64,000 nucleotides of DNA from Muribaculaceae bacterium (GTDB taxonomy: Bacteria; Bacteroidota; Bacteroidia; Bacteroidales; Muribaculaceae): the NCBI GenBank assembly GCA_029061225.1, contig JAIDSM010000140.1:1-64000 (forward strand). Direction: 5' to 3'. Made by a program: the position numbers and the translations under genes. Below are positions 26,431 to 35,876 of the stretch, piece by piece. The notes under the pieces are model-generated. The model was not told the DNA's origin and did not search any database. It saw only the letters and a program-made list of their open reading frames with translations. The stretch's first letter is position 1, and each line of letters begins with the position of its first letter.

Positions 26431-27525
26431 ATGGACCATCCTGAAAATGATGCTAAATATACCGGCCTGCGCGTAAACGCCGGAGTGACATCGAATCCTA
26501 CAGTCAACCCCTACCGGAAGGTAGTGAAGAAAAAACGTATCCTGACGCCCGGGGAATATGTGGAGGGAATACTGAAGGGCGACGTCAGTATCCTTGGACG
26601 GGCAGTCACGCTGATAGAAAGCACTGCCGACACTCATCAGGCGATCGCACAGGAAGTGATAGAAAAATGCCTGCCGTATAGCGGCAATTCTCGCCGTATC
26701 GGCATCACGGGAGTGCCCGGAGCCGGCAAGTCGACATCCATCGACGAATTTGGAACCTATGTGATCCGGCAGGGCCACAAGCTAGCAGTGCTCGCCATCG
26801 ACCCGAGCAGCGAGCGCACACGCGGCAGCATATTAGGCGACAAGACCCGAATGGAGAAACTCTCGCTTGAGAAAGACGCCTTCATACGCCCTTCCCCCTC
26901 CGGAGGCTCGCTTGGCGGAGTGGCGCGCAAGACGCGCGAGACCATCGTGCTCTGCGAGGCTGCAGGCTACGACCGCATCTTCGTGGAAACGGTAGGAGTT
27001 GGCCAGAGCGAGACGGCGGTGCATTCGATGGTAGACTTCTTCCTCCTCATTCAGGTGGCCGGCACGGGCGACGAACTTCAGGGCATCAAACGCGGCATCA
27101 TGGAGATGGCCGACGGCATCGCAATAAATAAATGCGACGGCGACAACGTAGACCGCTGCAAACTGGCTGCCCAGCAATTCCGCACGGCCCTCATGCTCTT
27201 CCCTCCGACACCGAGCAAATGGGTGCCCGAGGTGGTAACCTACAGCGGCTATTACGGCTACGACATCGACAAGGTCTGGGACATGATCGACCGCTACTTC
27301 AAGTATGTAGAGGAGACGGGCTTCTTCGAGCGCAAGCGCAACGAGCAGGCGCGCTACTGGATGACCGAGACGATAGAGGAGCAGCTTAGAAGCCGCTTCT
27401 ATCACACTCCGGGCCTGAAGGAGCTTCTGGAGCAGAAGGAACTGAGGGTGCTCAACAACGAGCAGTCATCGTTTACGGCAGCGAAGGATATTCTCGACTA
27501 TTATTTCAATTCGCTGCGCAAGTGA
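26431..27525 (+). CDS. meaB: Methylmalonyl-CoA mutase-associated GTPase MeaB
   Basis: 'GITGVPGAGKSTSIDEFG', 'LAIDPSSERTRGSILGDKTRMEKLS', 'FVETVGVGQSETAVHSMVD'. Confidence 0.97.
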   Translation: MDHPENDAKYTGLRVNAGVTSNPTVNPYRKVVKKKRILTPGEYVEGILKGDVSILGRAVTLIESTADTHQAIAQEVIEKCLPYSGNSRRIGITGVPGAGKSTSIDEFGTYVIRQGHKLAVLAIDPSSERTRGSILGDKTRMEKLSLEKDAFIRPSPSGGSLGGVARKTRETIVLCEAAGYDRIFVETVGVGQSETAVHSMVDFFLLIQVAGTGDELQGIKRGIMEMADGIAINKCDGDNVDRCKLAAQQFRTALMLFPPTPSKWVPEVVTYSGYYGYDIDKVWDMIDRYFKYVEETGFFERKRNEQARYWMTETIEEQLRSRFYHTPGLKELLEQKELRVLNNEQSSFTAAKDILDYYFNSLRK

Positions 27526-27598
27526 TTGGAAAGTAGCAAGATGAGGGGGATCGGAAGACACTGCTTAAGAGAGGCGTGAAAAATAAGATGACGCAATA

Positions 27599-27630
27599 GT
27601 TGCTATTGTTAATTTTTTTAACTAACTTTG
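27599..27630 (+). promoter_or_regulatory. Promoter of the + strand polysaccharide genes (gTTG-N20-TAACTTTG)
   Basis: 20-nt spacing; TAACTTTG at 27623-27630. Confidence 0.55.
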
Positions 27631-27700
27631 CATCACTACTTAATCACTCCGGACGAAGGAGACGGACAACCTAAGAAAAAAAGCACTTACAGAAACTCGT

Positions 27701-28834
27701 ATGGAATCATCATACTGGATATATACAGATATGGCGGTGTTCTTCGTGGCATTGCTGCTCACGGGAATCATCATACCCCAGATTCTTCTCATCGCATTCA
27801 GCAAGAAACTCTTCGATGAGGTGGACGAGCGCAAGATCCACAAGGGAGTCGTGCCGAGGCTGGGTGGCATAGCCTTCCTTCCGGCGATCATCTTCTCCAT
27901 ATGCCTGGTGCTCGCCGTCAACATCAGTTTCGGATGGCTGGACTCGGGAGTCGCGTTTGAGAACTACAGCCAGTCGATCATGTATCTGCTCAGCGCGGAG
28001 ATGCTGATATTCCTTGTGGGAATAGCCGACGACCTCATAGGGGTTCGCTACAAGGCTAAATTCGTATGTCAGATCCTATGTGCGATCTTCATATGCGCGT
28101 CGGGAACGTATATCCATAACCTCGAAGGCCTTATCTGGATAGAGGAGATACCCGGGTGGCTCGGATGGTGCGTGTCCGGATTCATCGTGGTCTACATAGT
28201 CAACGCCATCAATCTCATAGACGGCATAGACGGGCTCGCGTCAGGCCTGAGCGGCATCGCATTGATCTTCTACGGCATTGTGCTTACGGAGGCCCACGAA
28301 TGGATACTTGCGCTCCTTGTGTGGGCGCAGCTCGGAACCTTGGTGCCCTTCTTCTACTACAATGTGTTTGGCAATCCGACAAAGCGCAAGAAAATCTTCA
28401 TGGGCGACACGGGCGCCCTTACGGTGGGGATGCTGCTCTCCTTCATAGCCCTGAGCGTGACCAACATCGAGGCGCCGGAGGTTACGAAAGACTACAACCA
28501 GATCGTGCTTGCCTTCTCTCCGCTCATCATCCCTGCCTTCGACGTGGTGCGCGTCTACTTCCACCGTCTGCGTCAGGGCAGAAATCCATTCCTGCCGGAT
28601 AAATGCCATATCCACCACAAGCTGCTTGCCCTGGGCCTCAATCAGCGCGCATCACTGTGCGCCATCCTTCTCTCGGCCGTCATCTTCATGCTGGTCAATG
28701 TGTCGCTATCCCCGTATATCCCGGCCACACTCCTCCTCGCCGGCGACATCCTTCTCTGGCTTTGCGGCAATCTTCTTATCACGCGCGCAATACGGCGCAA
28801 GGAGGCGCGCCTGAACACCTCACTATATGATTAA
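27701..28834 (+). CDS. WecA/TagO-like undecaprenyl-phosphate sugar-1-P transferase (GT family 4 MraY-like)
   Basis: 'DERKIHKGVVPRLGGIAF', 'NAINLIDGIDGLASGLSG', 'FMGDTGALTVGMLLSF'. Confidence 0.95.
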   Translation: MESSYWIYTDMAVFFVALLLTGIIIPQILLIAFSKKLFDEVDERKIHKGVVPRLGGIAFLPAIIFSICLVLAVNISFGWLDSGVAFENYSQSIMYLLSAEMLIFLVGIADDLIGVRYKAKFVCQILCAIFICASGTYIHNLEGLIWIEEIPGWLGWCVSGFIVVYIVNAINLIDGIDGLASGLSGIALIFYGIVLTEAHEWILALLVWAQLGTLVPFFYYNVFGNPTKRKKIFMGDTGALTVGMLLSFIALSVTNIEAPEVTKDYNQIVLAFSPLIIPAFDVVRVYFHRLRQGRNPFLPDKCHIHHKLLALGLNQRASLCAILLSAVIFMLVNVSLSPYIPATLLLAGDILLWLCGNLLITRAIRRKEARLNTSLYD

Positions 28835-28857
28835 TCAGTAATTCAGAAATCCATCAA

Positions 28858-29700
28858 ATGAAGATAAAAACAATATTCCGATGTGCACTGTCGGCACTCG
28901 TAGCCGCCGTCATCTCGTCCAGCTGCTCCACACCCAAGAATATCGCATATTTCCAGGGTATGGAGAATGCCGACATTTTCGAAATTGCGAACACACAGAA
29001 CATGGCCATCAAGGTGCGTCCGCACGACAAACTGTCGATCATCGTCAGCTGCAAGGATCCGGCACTCGCCAAGATGTTCAATCTGGAGGTCTTCACCAAC
29101 AGCCATGTCAACACCTCGAGTCCTAACGGAGCCAACTTCAGGGATTACAATGTGGGCTACAACGACGGCATCGCAGCATATACAGTGTCGGCAGACGGGA
29201 CCATCGACTTTCCAGTGCTTGGCATACTGAAAGTGGAGGGCATGACCCGCAGTGAGCTGGCCGGCTTCGTAAAGGGAGAAATCATGGGAAGAGGGTATAT
29301 AAAGGATCCTGTGGTCACGGTGGAATTCCTCAATACCGGCATCTCGATGCTCGGAGATATCAACCGCCCGGGACGCTATGACCTCAATACCGACGTGCTC
29401 ACCGTAGTGGAGGCCATATCCCTTGCCGGCGACATCGGAATACAGGGGCGGAGAGACAATATCAAGGTGCTCAGGAAGAATGGCGACAAGGTGGAGACGT
29501 ATATAATAGACATGACGGATCCCAAGAAGCTGTACTCTTCGCCGGCCTACTATATGCAGCAGGGCGACATAGTCTACGTAGAGCCCAACGACATCAGAAA
29601 ACGCCAGACTATAGCGAACGGCAACAGCGTGACCAATATAAGTTTCTGGATATCTATAGCATCGCTGCTTACATCAGCGGCACTGCTCGTCAAGAATTAA
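28858..29700 (+). CDS. Polysaccharide export outer-membrane lipoprotein (Wza-like)
   Basis: 'SSCSTPKNIAYFQG', 'VRPHDKLSIIVSCKDPALAKMFN', SLBB-like 'ISMLGDINRPGRYDL'. Confidence 0.93.
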   Translation: MKIKTIFRCALSALVAAVISSSCSTPKNIAYFQGMENADIFEIANTQNMAIKVRPHDKLSIIVSCKDPALAKMFNLEVFTNSHVNTSSPNGANFRDYNVGYNDGIAAYTVSADGTIDFPVLGILKVEGMTRSELAGFVKGEIMGRGYIKDPVVTVEFLNTGISMLGDINRPGRYDLNTDVLTVVEAISLAGDIGIQGRRDNIKVLRKNGDKVETYIIDMTDPKKLYSSPAYYMQQGDIVYVEPNDIRKRQTIANGNSVTNISFWISIASLLTSAALLVKN

Positions 29701-29715
29701 TAAGGAGCATCATCT

Positions 29716-30444
29716 ATGTGGCCATTTAAAGGAAAAACCGATTCTCTCGATTCAAGCGGACTTCTTGTCGGACTCACCGACTGGCATTCGCACGTGCTTC
29801 CCGGTGTCGACGACGGCATCAAGACTATGGAAGATTCGCTGGATGTGCTCAGGCATTTCGATGCAAAAGGGGTAAAGACACTTTGGCTTACACCCCATAT
29901 AATGGAAGACTATCCGAACACTACCGACAGACTGCGCAGCCGCTTTGAGGAGCTCAGGCAGGCGTGGGACGGCAAGCTCCAGCTGCGTCTCGCATCGGAA
30001 AACATGCTTGACTCCCTCTTTGAGGAGCGTCTGGCCAACGGCGACCTTCTGCCTATAGGGGAACACGGCGACCATCTTCTCGTCGAGACCTCATATTTTT
30101 CAGCTCCGATGGGATTTGACGGCATCATCGACTCGATAATGAAGGCCGGATACTATCCGCTGCTTGCACATCCGGAGAGGTATACGTATATGAACGAGGC
30201 CGACTATATACGGCTTCACGACAAGGGAGTGAAGATGCAGCTCAATTATGTCTCTCTCGTAGGCGGATACGGCGAGACCGCCAAGAAAAAAAGCCTGTGG
30301 CTTCTTAAAAACGGGTTCATAGACGCATTAGGCAGCGACGTACACCGCCTTAAGAGCAACCAGACCCTTATCGCCCAGAAGCCCTCGAAGCAAGAACATA
30401 TCGAAATGCTTCTCTCAGTCGTAAACGATAAAAACAAGATATGA
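29716..30444 (+). CDS. CpsB/CapC-family (PHP) tyrosine-protein phosphatase
   Basis: 'DWHSHVLPGVDDGIKTMEDSLDVLRHFDAKGVKTLWLTPHI'. Confidence 0.94.
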   Translation: MWPFKGKTDSLDSSGLLVGLTDWHSHVLPGVDDGIKTMEDSLDVLRHFDAKGVKTLWLTPHIMEDYPNTTDRLRSRFEELRQAWDGKLQLRLASENMLDSLFEERLANGDLLPIGEHGDHLLVETSYFSAPMGFDGIIDSIMKAGYYPLLAHPERYTYMNEADYIRLHDKGVKMQLNYVSLVGGYGETAKKKSLWLLKNGFIDALGSDVHRLKSNQTLIAQKPSKQEHIEMLLSVVNDKNKI

Positions 30445-31688
30445 TGGCCGACAACAGGATACTGCTTAGGATGTGCCGTATGTCGGGCCATGAAATGCGC
30501 TTCATCGAGGAGGCGTTCGAAGGAGAATGGGTGGTGCCGCTCGGTCCTAACGTGAAGGGTTTCGAGGAGGACCTTGAGAGGTTTCTGGGAGAAGGACGAC
30601 ATGTAGTGGCTCTCTCATCCGGAACAGCTGCAATTCATTTAGGCCTCTTAGGCCTCGGAGTCAAGGAAGGGGATGAAGTGATGGTGCAGTCGATGACATT
30701 CAGCGCATCGGTCAATCCCGTAAGATATGTGGGGGCCATACCCGTGATGGTCGACTCCGAACCTTCTACCTGGAATATAGATCCCGAACTCCTGGACCAT
30801 GCGATCGAAGACAGGGTGAGGATTACGGGGAAGAAACCTAAGGCCATCATCGCGGTGTGCCTTTACGGAATGCCCGCAGATTATGACAGAGTCATGGAAG
30901 TGGCGGAGAAATGGGACATCCCTGTGCTCGAAGACGCAGCCGAGGCCTTCGGCTCGTCTTACAGAGAGAGGAGATGCGGAACTTTCGGCCATTTCGGTGC
31001 GCTTTCCTTCAACGGCAACAAGATGATCACCACCTCAGGAGGCGGTGCGCTTGTATGTCCGGATGGGGAGTCGGCAAGGAAGGCCATGTACTACGCAACC
31101 CAAGCCCGCCTCGGCTATGCCTACTATCAGCATGAAGAGGTAGGCTATAACTATCGAATGAGCAATATCTCAGCAGGAATCGGCCGCGGCCAGATGATAG
31201 TGGCTGAAGAATACATCGCCCATCACCGACACCGTCAGGAATATTACCGGAAACATTTGGCAGAAATCGCGGGAATCAAGCTGCATGATAATCCGGACAG
31301 CCGCTTCGACAGCAATTTCTGGTTATGCACCGCCCTGATAGACCCGGACCTGAAGGTCAAAGGTCAGGACAAGGCATATTCTTCGGCGATCACATCCACA
31401 GTTGGAGGCGCAGGAGGAGTCACCGGACAGGGGGAATCCATCCATACGGACTGCGAGCCAAACGCCAACGTGGAGGGTCTCAGGCTCGGGCTGGCTGCCG
31501 AAGGCATAGAGAGCCGTCCGCTTTGGAAACCAATGCATCGCCAACCGGTCTTCTCGGGATTCCCGTCGTATGTCAACGGAGTCTCGGAAAGTCTCTTCCA
31601 CCGCGGTATATGCCTGCCGTCTGGACCCTATGTGACAGACGAAGACGCCGACAGGGTGATACGGACCATCAGGTCGCTCATTCAATGA
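30441..31688 (+). CDS. DegT/DnrJ/EryC1/StrS-family PLP aminotransferase
   Basis: 'ALSSGTAAIHLGLLGLGVKEGDEVMVQSMTFSASVNPVRYVGA', 'FNGNKMITTSGGGALV', 'EGIESRPLWKPMHRQPVF'. Confidence 0.95.
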   Translation: MMADNRILLRMCRMSGHEMRFIEEAFEGEWVVPLGPNVKGFEEDLERFLGEGRHVVALSSGTAAIHLGLLGLGVKEGDEVMVQSMTFSASVNPVRYVGAIPVMVDSEPSTWNIDPELLDHAIEDRVRITGKKPKAIIAVCLYGMPADYDRVMEVAEKWDIPVLEDAAEAFGSSYRERRCGTFGHFGALSFNGNKMITTSGGGALVCPDGESARKAMYYATQARLGYAYYQHEEVGYNYRMSNISAGIGRGQMIVAEEYIAHHRHRQEYYRKHLAEIAGIKLHDNPDSRFDSNFWLCTALIDPDLKVKGQDKAYSSAITSTVGGAGGVTGQGESIHTDCEPNANVEGLRLGLAAEGIESRPLWKPMHRQPVFSGFPSYVNGVSESLFHRGICLPSGPYVTDEDADRVIRTIRSLIQ

Positions 31689-31722
31689 CACTCAACCGCC
31701 ATCGAAGATAAATCTCTACCAA

Positions 31723-32445
31723 ATGAAAAACCAGTCGTTTGACCGTACGGCCCTGCTGGTGGGCAAGGAGGCTATGGCGCGCATTCAGGATGCGCGTGTG
31801 ATTGTCTTCGGCATAGGAGGAGTCGGAAGCTGGGTGGCCGAATGCCTCGTGAGGACCGGCGTAAGACACATCACCCTCGTTGACTCAGACAGAGTGGCCG
31901 AGACCAACATCAACCGCCAGATGCCGGCCACCACGACGACCGTAGGGGAGGTCAAGACGGAAGCTGCAAGACGCAGACTGCTCGAGATCAATCCGGAAGC
32001 TGAAGTCAGGACGCTCACCATCTTCTATGATGCCGAGACCGCCGAGCAAATCGACCTGACGGAATACGACTACATAGTGGACGCAATCGACTCGCTCAAG
32101 GATAAGGCTCTTCTCATACTCAACGCCACACGCAGCGGCAAGAAGCTATACAGCAGCATGGGGGCGGCATTGAAGATGGATCCCGCCAAGGTGAAGGTAG
32201 GGGAGTTCTGGAGCGTCAAGGGATGTCCGCTTGCCCGCGCACTCCGCCAAAGGTTTAAAAAAAACAAGGAATATCCCTCAAGGAAATTCACGTGTGTCTA
32301 TTCAGATGAGCTTCTGGAAAATAAGGGCACCACTCAAGAAACCTGCGGATATAAGGCGCGCATCAACGGAAGTCTCTGCCATATCACTGCAATCTTCGGC
32401 ATGACCCTGGCAGGAGAGATAATCATGGACATATGCCACAACTAA
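31723..32445 (+). CDS. tcdA: tRNA threonylcarbamoyladenosine dehydratase (TcdA/ThiF-family)
   Basis: 'VIVFGIGGVGSWVAECLVRTGVRHITLVDSDRVAETNINRQ'. Confidence 0.93.
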   Translation: MKNQSFDRTALLVGKEAMARIQDARVIVFGIGGVGSWVAECLVRTGVRHITLVDSDRVAETNINRQMPATTTTVGEVKTEAARRRLLEINPEAEVRTLTIFYDAETAEQIDLTEYDYIVDAIDSLKDKALLILNATRSGKKLYSSMGAALKMDPAKVKVGEFWSVKGCPLARALRQRFKKNKEYPSRKFTCVYSDELLENKGTTQETCGYKARINGSLCHITAIFGMTLAGEIIMDICHN

Positions 32446-32491
32446 ATACACCTGAAGCGCGTTGTATTAATTAGCACTAAGACTATATCAG

Positions 32492-34036
32492 ATGAAATCG
32501 ACCCTGAAATCGGCCATAATCCGGCTTGCGTTTGCCTCGTTGCTCTTCATATCGGGCTTGGCAGATGCGTCGGCTGATATCCAAGTGGAATATCAGGCTT
32601 CCGTCACGGGACAGGCCTCGACAGGACAGTTGGCTCCATATATGCTCGGGTCGTGGAATCAAGGAAAGTATACCGAAGGCAACGGCTTATGGCAGGAGGC
32701 CGGTTTGATCAAACGTCTCGACATGAACAGGCGTTTTGACTGGAGCGCCGGCTTTGACTATATTGCCGGGATAGGAGAGAAGGCCGAATATGCCAGATGG
32801 GACGAAAAGACAGAGACCTGGGGCGAGAGTAGCCTCCGCAGAAACGCATTCCGGGTGCAGCAGCTTTTCGGAGAAATCAAGTACCGTGCGGTGTATCTTA
32901 CCTTGGGAATGAAGGAGCAGCATTCGCTCATAGTAGACGACCGCCTCTCAAGCGGCGACCTGACACGCAGCAACAACGCCACTCCAATACCAGGCATAGG
33001 AGCCGGCTTCATAGACTTCGTGGATATTCCGTTTACCAAAGGATGGCTTCAGATCAACGGTGAGATAATGTATGGCCGCATGATGGATTCCCGTTTCAAG
33101 GAGCGAGAGTTCAATCATTACGAGGGTGTGTTCTCACAGCATCTCTGGTATAACTACAAACGATGCTATTTCCGGACGAATCCTGACAAGAACCTCTATA
33201 TCACCATAGGCATGCAGGCCGCCGGCATGTTTGGCGGATGGGACGCCAAATATAAGGCCGGGGTGATAGTAAGGACGGAGAAGCGTGGATTCAAGCTGGC
33301 CGATGTATTCCAGATGTTCTTCCCCCGTGAAGGAGGGGAAAACTACTATACCGGCAACCATATAGGCACCTGGGACTTCAAAGCCGACTACAAGCTGCGC
33401 GACGGATCGCGCCTTTCGGCTTATTTCGAGTGGCCTTGGGAAGACGGATCGGGCATAGGCCGGATGAACGGATGGGACGGACTTTGGGGTCTGCAGTTCA
33501 CTTCAGGACGCCAGGGAGCCGTCAACAAAGTTGTGGTGGAGTATCTTGATTTCACCAATCAGTCTGGCCCAATACACTATGATCCTGAAGACAATCCCTT
33601 CAATCCACTCACCGGGCACGCTCAGGGAGCGGATGACTATTACAACAACGATTATTACGGAGCGTATACCAATTACGGCATGAGTATCGGAACGCCGTTT
33701 CTCATGTCGCCGATATACAACCACAACGGCAGTCTGGCTTATCTTCACAACCGGGCGAGGGGCTTCCATGCCGCAATAGAGGGCTCCCCGACATCTTGGC
33801 TTGACTATAGGGTGATGGCCGGATATCAGAAAGCTGGAGGTTCGGGACGTCTGCCTGATTACACCAGAAAAAGCACTGTTTCGGCAATGCTCGACGTCAC
33901 GACGCGTCCTTTCAGGAATACTCCTCAGCTGGAGCTGGGACTGAAAATGGCTATGGACAAGGGTGAGCTCAGAGGTGACAATTTCGGAGCACAGCTTCAA
34001 ATCACATATCGCGGACTTTTTAGAACAGGGAAATGA
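32492..34036 (+). CDS. Capsule assembly Wzi family outer-membrane protein
   Basis: Signal peptide, beta-barrel pattern, 'LTLGMKEQHSLIVDDRLSSGDLTRSNNATPIPGIGAGFIDF'. Confidence 0.88.
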   Translation: MKSTLKSAIIRLAFASLLFISGLADASADIQVEYQASVTGQASTGQLAPYMLGSWNQGKYTEGNGLWQEAGLIKRLDMNRRFDWSAGFDYIAGIGEKAEYARWDEKTETWGESSLRRNAFRVQQLFGEIKYRAVYLTLGMKEQHSLIVDDRLSSGDLTRSNNATPIPGIGAGFIDFVDIPFTKGWLQINGEIMYGRMMDSRFKEREFNHYEGVFSQHLWYNYKRCYFRTNPDKNLYITIGMQAAGMFGGWDAKYKAGVIVRTEKRGFKLADVFQMFFPREGGENYYTGNHIGTWDFKADYKLRDGSRLSAYFEWPWEDGSGIGRMNGWDGLWGLQFTSGRQGAVNKVVVEYLDFTNQSGPIHYDPEDNPFNPLTGHAQGADDYYNNDYYGAYTNYGMSIGTPFLMSPIYNHNGSLAYLHNRARGFHAAIEGSPTSWLDYRVMAGYQKAGGSGRLPDYTRKSTVSAMLDVTTRPFRNTPQLELGLKMAMDKGELRGDNFGAQLQITYRGLFRTGK

Positions 34037-34488
34037 CCATCATGAATAAGCTATTGACACCTTTGCTATTCCTACTGATACTGATGGGATACGGCTGCAC
34101 GCAAAACAACGGATATATAGGTCCGGTCTTCGGATCATGGTCGCTTACTGAAATCTCAGAAGACGGAGTCTCATTGGAGATGACGGGCGAGACGGTGTTC
34201 AGTTTTCAGAATGAGGTGGTCCAGATAGTGCGTTTCGACTCGGAGTTCAGCAGGCTGACGAGGTATGGGAATTTCACTGTCTCGGATGATGTCATGACGA
34301 TGACTTTTATGACGGAGCTGACTCCTGAAAACCAAGGCTACCAGTTCCTGATGCCAGCATGGCTTTATTTTCCGACCGGGAAGATGCCCCTTGTGTTTGA
34401 GATCAAGACACTTAAGGGGAGCAAGATGGTGCTTTCCCTTGATGACGGGAGAAAGACATATGTCTATACTTTCAGCAGGACGTGGTGA
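34033..34488 (+). CDS. Small lipocalin-like lipoprotein, unknown function
   Basis: Lipobox 'LLILMGYGC'; 4-bp overlap with the wzi-like gene. Confidence 0.65.
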   Translation: MTIMNKLLTPLLFLLILMGYGCTQNNGYIGPVFGSWSLTEISEDGVSLEMTGETVFSFQNEVVQIVRFDSEFSRLTRYGNFTVSDDVMTMTFMTELTPENQGYQFLMPAWLYFPTGKMPLVFEIKTLKGSKMVLSLDDGRKTYVYTFSRTW

Positions 34489-34572
34489 GTAGTGAGCAGT
34501 GAGTAATAAACAGTAAGTTGTGAGTCGTAAGTTGTAAGTAGAGTTGTAAGTCGTAAGACATGAATCGCAAGA
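34485..34572. repeat. 7-bp periodic array (GTGAGTA/GTAAGTC family)
   Basis: gtgagta|gtgagca|gtgagta|ataaaca|gtaagtt|gtgagtc|gtaagtt|gtaagta|gagtt|gtaagtc|gtaagac|atgaatc|gcaaga. Confidence 0.9.
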
Positions 34573-34578
34573 TATATG

Positions 34579-34610
34579 AAAGGTCCGTTCCCTAAGGAGC
34601 GGACCTTTTG
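34579..34610. terminator. Terminator between the lipoprotein gene (+) and fba (-)
   Basis: aaaggtccgttccctaaggagcggacctttt. Confidence 0.8.
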
Positions 34611-34631
34611 AATGTTGTATTGCGTTGGAAT

Positions 34632-35633
34632 TTATTCAGCCTTTCCGTTGGAGCCGAGTACATTTACAATCTTCTCCTTGTAGAGCTTCTCCATTTCGTC
34701 GCGTGCCGGGCCGAGATATTTGCGCGGGTCGAACTCACCGGGCTTGTCGTTGAGGACCTTGCGAACGGCAGCGGTCATAGCGAGACGGCTGTCGGAGTCG
34801 ATGTTGATCTTGCAGACATCCATCTTAGCAGCCTTGCGGAGCTCCTCTTCGGGAATGCCGATTGCGTCGGGCAGCTTTCCGCCGTTCTCGTTGATGATGT
34901 CTACGTATTCCTGAGGCACGGAGCTGGAGCCGTGGAGCACGATGGGGAAGTCGGGGAGCTTAGCCTCTACAGCCTCAAGCACATTGAATGCCAATGGAGG
35001 AGGAACGAGGCGTCCGGTCTTCGGGTCGCGTGTACACTGCGCGGGAGTGAACTTGTATGCGCCGTGTGATGTGCCGATGGAGATAGCGAGGCTGTCGCAC
35101 TGAGTGCGGGCGACGAACTCGATCACTTCCTCGGGATCGGTATAAGTGTGGTGGTCGGAGCTAACTTCGTCTTCTACACCGGCGAGAACGCCGAGCTCGC
35201 CTTCTACAGTCACGTCAAACTGATGAGCGTAGTCTACAACTTTCTTAGTGAGCTCGCAGTTTTCCTCGAAGCTGAGGTGGCTGCCGTCGATCATAACGGA
35301 AGAGAAACCGTTGTCGATGCAGTCTTTGCAGGTCTCGAAGGTATCGCCGTGGTCGAGGTGGAGAACGATCTCAGGCTTTTCCCATCCGAGGCTCTTGGCG
35401 TATTCCACAGCACCCTGAGCCATATAGCGGAGAAGAACGGGGTTTGCATAGTTGCGGGCACCCTTTGAGACCTGAAGGATAACGGGGCTCTTAGTCTCGG
35501 CAGCTGCCTTTACGATAGCCTGGAGCTGCTCCATGTTGTTGAAGTTGAAGGCGGGGATTGCGTAGCCTCCGTGCACAGCCTTGGCAAACATCTCGCGAGT
35601 GTTGACAAGACCAAGTTTCTTATAATCTACCAT
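34632..35633 (-). CDS. fba: Class II fructose-bisphosphate aldolase
   Basis: 'PAFNFNNMEQLQAIVKAA', 'VLHLDHGDTFETCKDCIDNGFSSVMIDGSHLSFEEN'; start MVDYKK. Confidence 0.96.
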   Translation of the reverse strand: MVDYKKLGLVNTREMFAKAVHGGYAIPAFNFNNMEQLQAIVKAAAETKSPVILQVSKGARNYANPVLLRYMAQGAVEYAKSLGWEKPEIVLHLDHGDTFETCKDCIDNGFSSVMIDGSHLSFEENCELTKKVVDYAHQFDVTVEGELGVLAGVEDEVSSDHHTYTDPEEVIEFVARTQCDSLAISIGTSHGAYKFTPAQCTRDPKTGRLVPPPLAFNVLEAVEAKLPDFPIVLHGSSSVPQEYVDIINENGGKLPDAIGIPEEELRKAAKMDVCKINIDSDSRLAMTAAVRKVLNDKPGEFDPRKYLGPARDEMEKLYKEKIVNVLGSNGKAE

Positions 35634-35745
35634 TTTACCTAAAACATTTATTAGCCTCACCGGGGCGCGTCGGCCCTTCGGAAGCAAGGTTATCTAATAA
35701 TAGTGTGCAAATTTAATTAATATTTTTGAATCTTGCACTATCCTT

Positions 35746-35777
35746 TTTGGAAAAATCGGCTTTTTTGGCTAAATTTG
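35746..35777 (+). promoter_or_regulatory. nnrD promoter, TTTG-N20-TAAATTTG
   Basis: Exact consensus spacing. Confidence 0.7.
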
Positions 35778-35876
35778 TAGTCGGAATAGCTAATGAGGTT
35801 TTTTCGGCTTGTAGAAAATCAAGCCGAAACAATTTCAGAAAAAGTAAAACGAAATTAAATGGCCTGAAGAAAAGAT

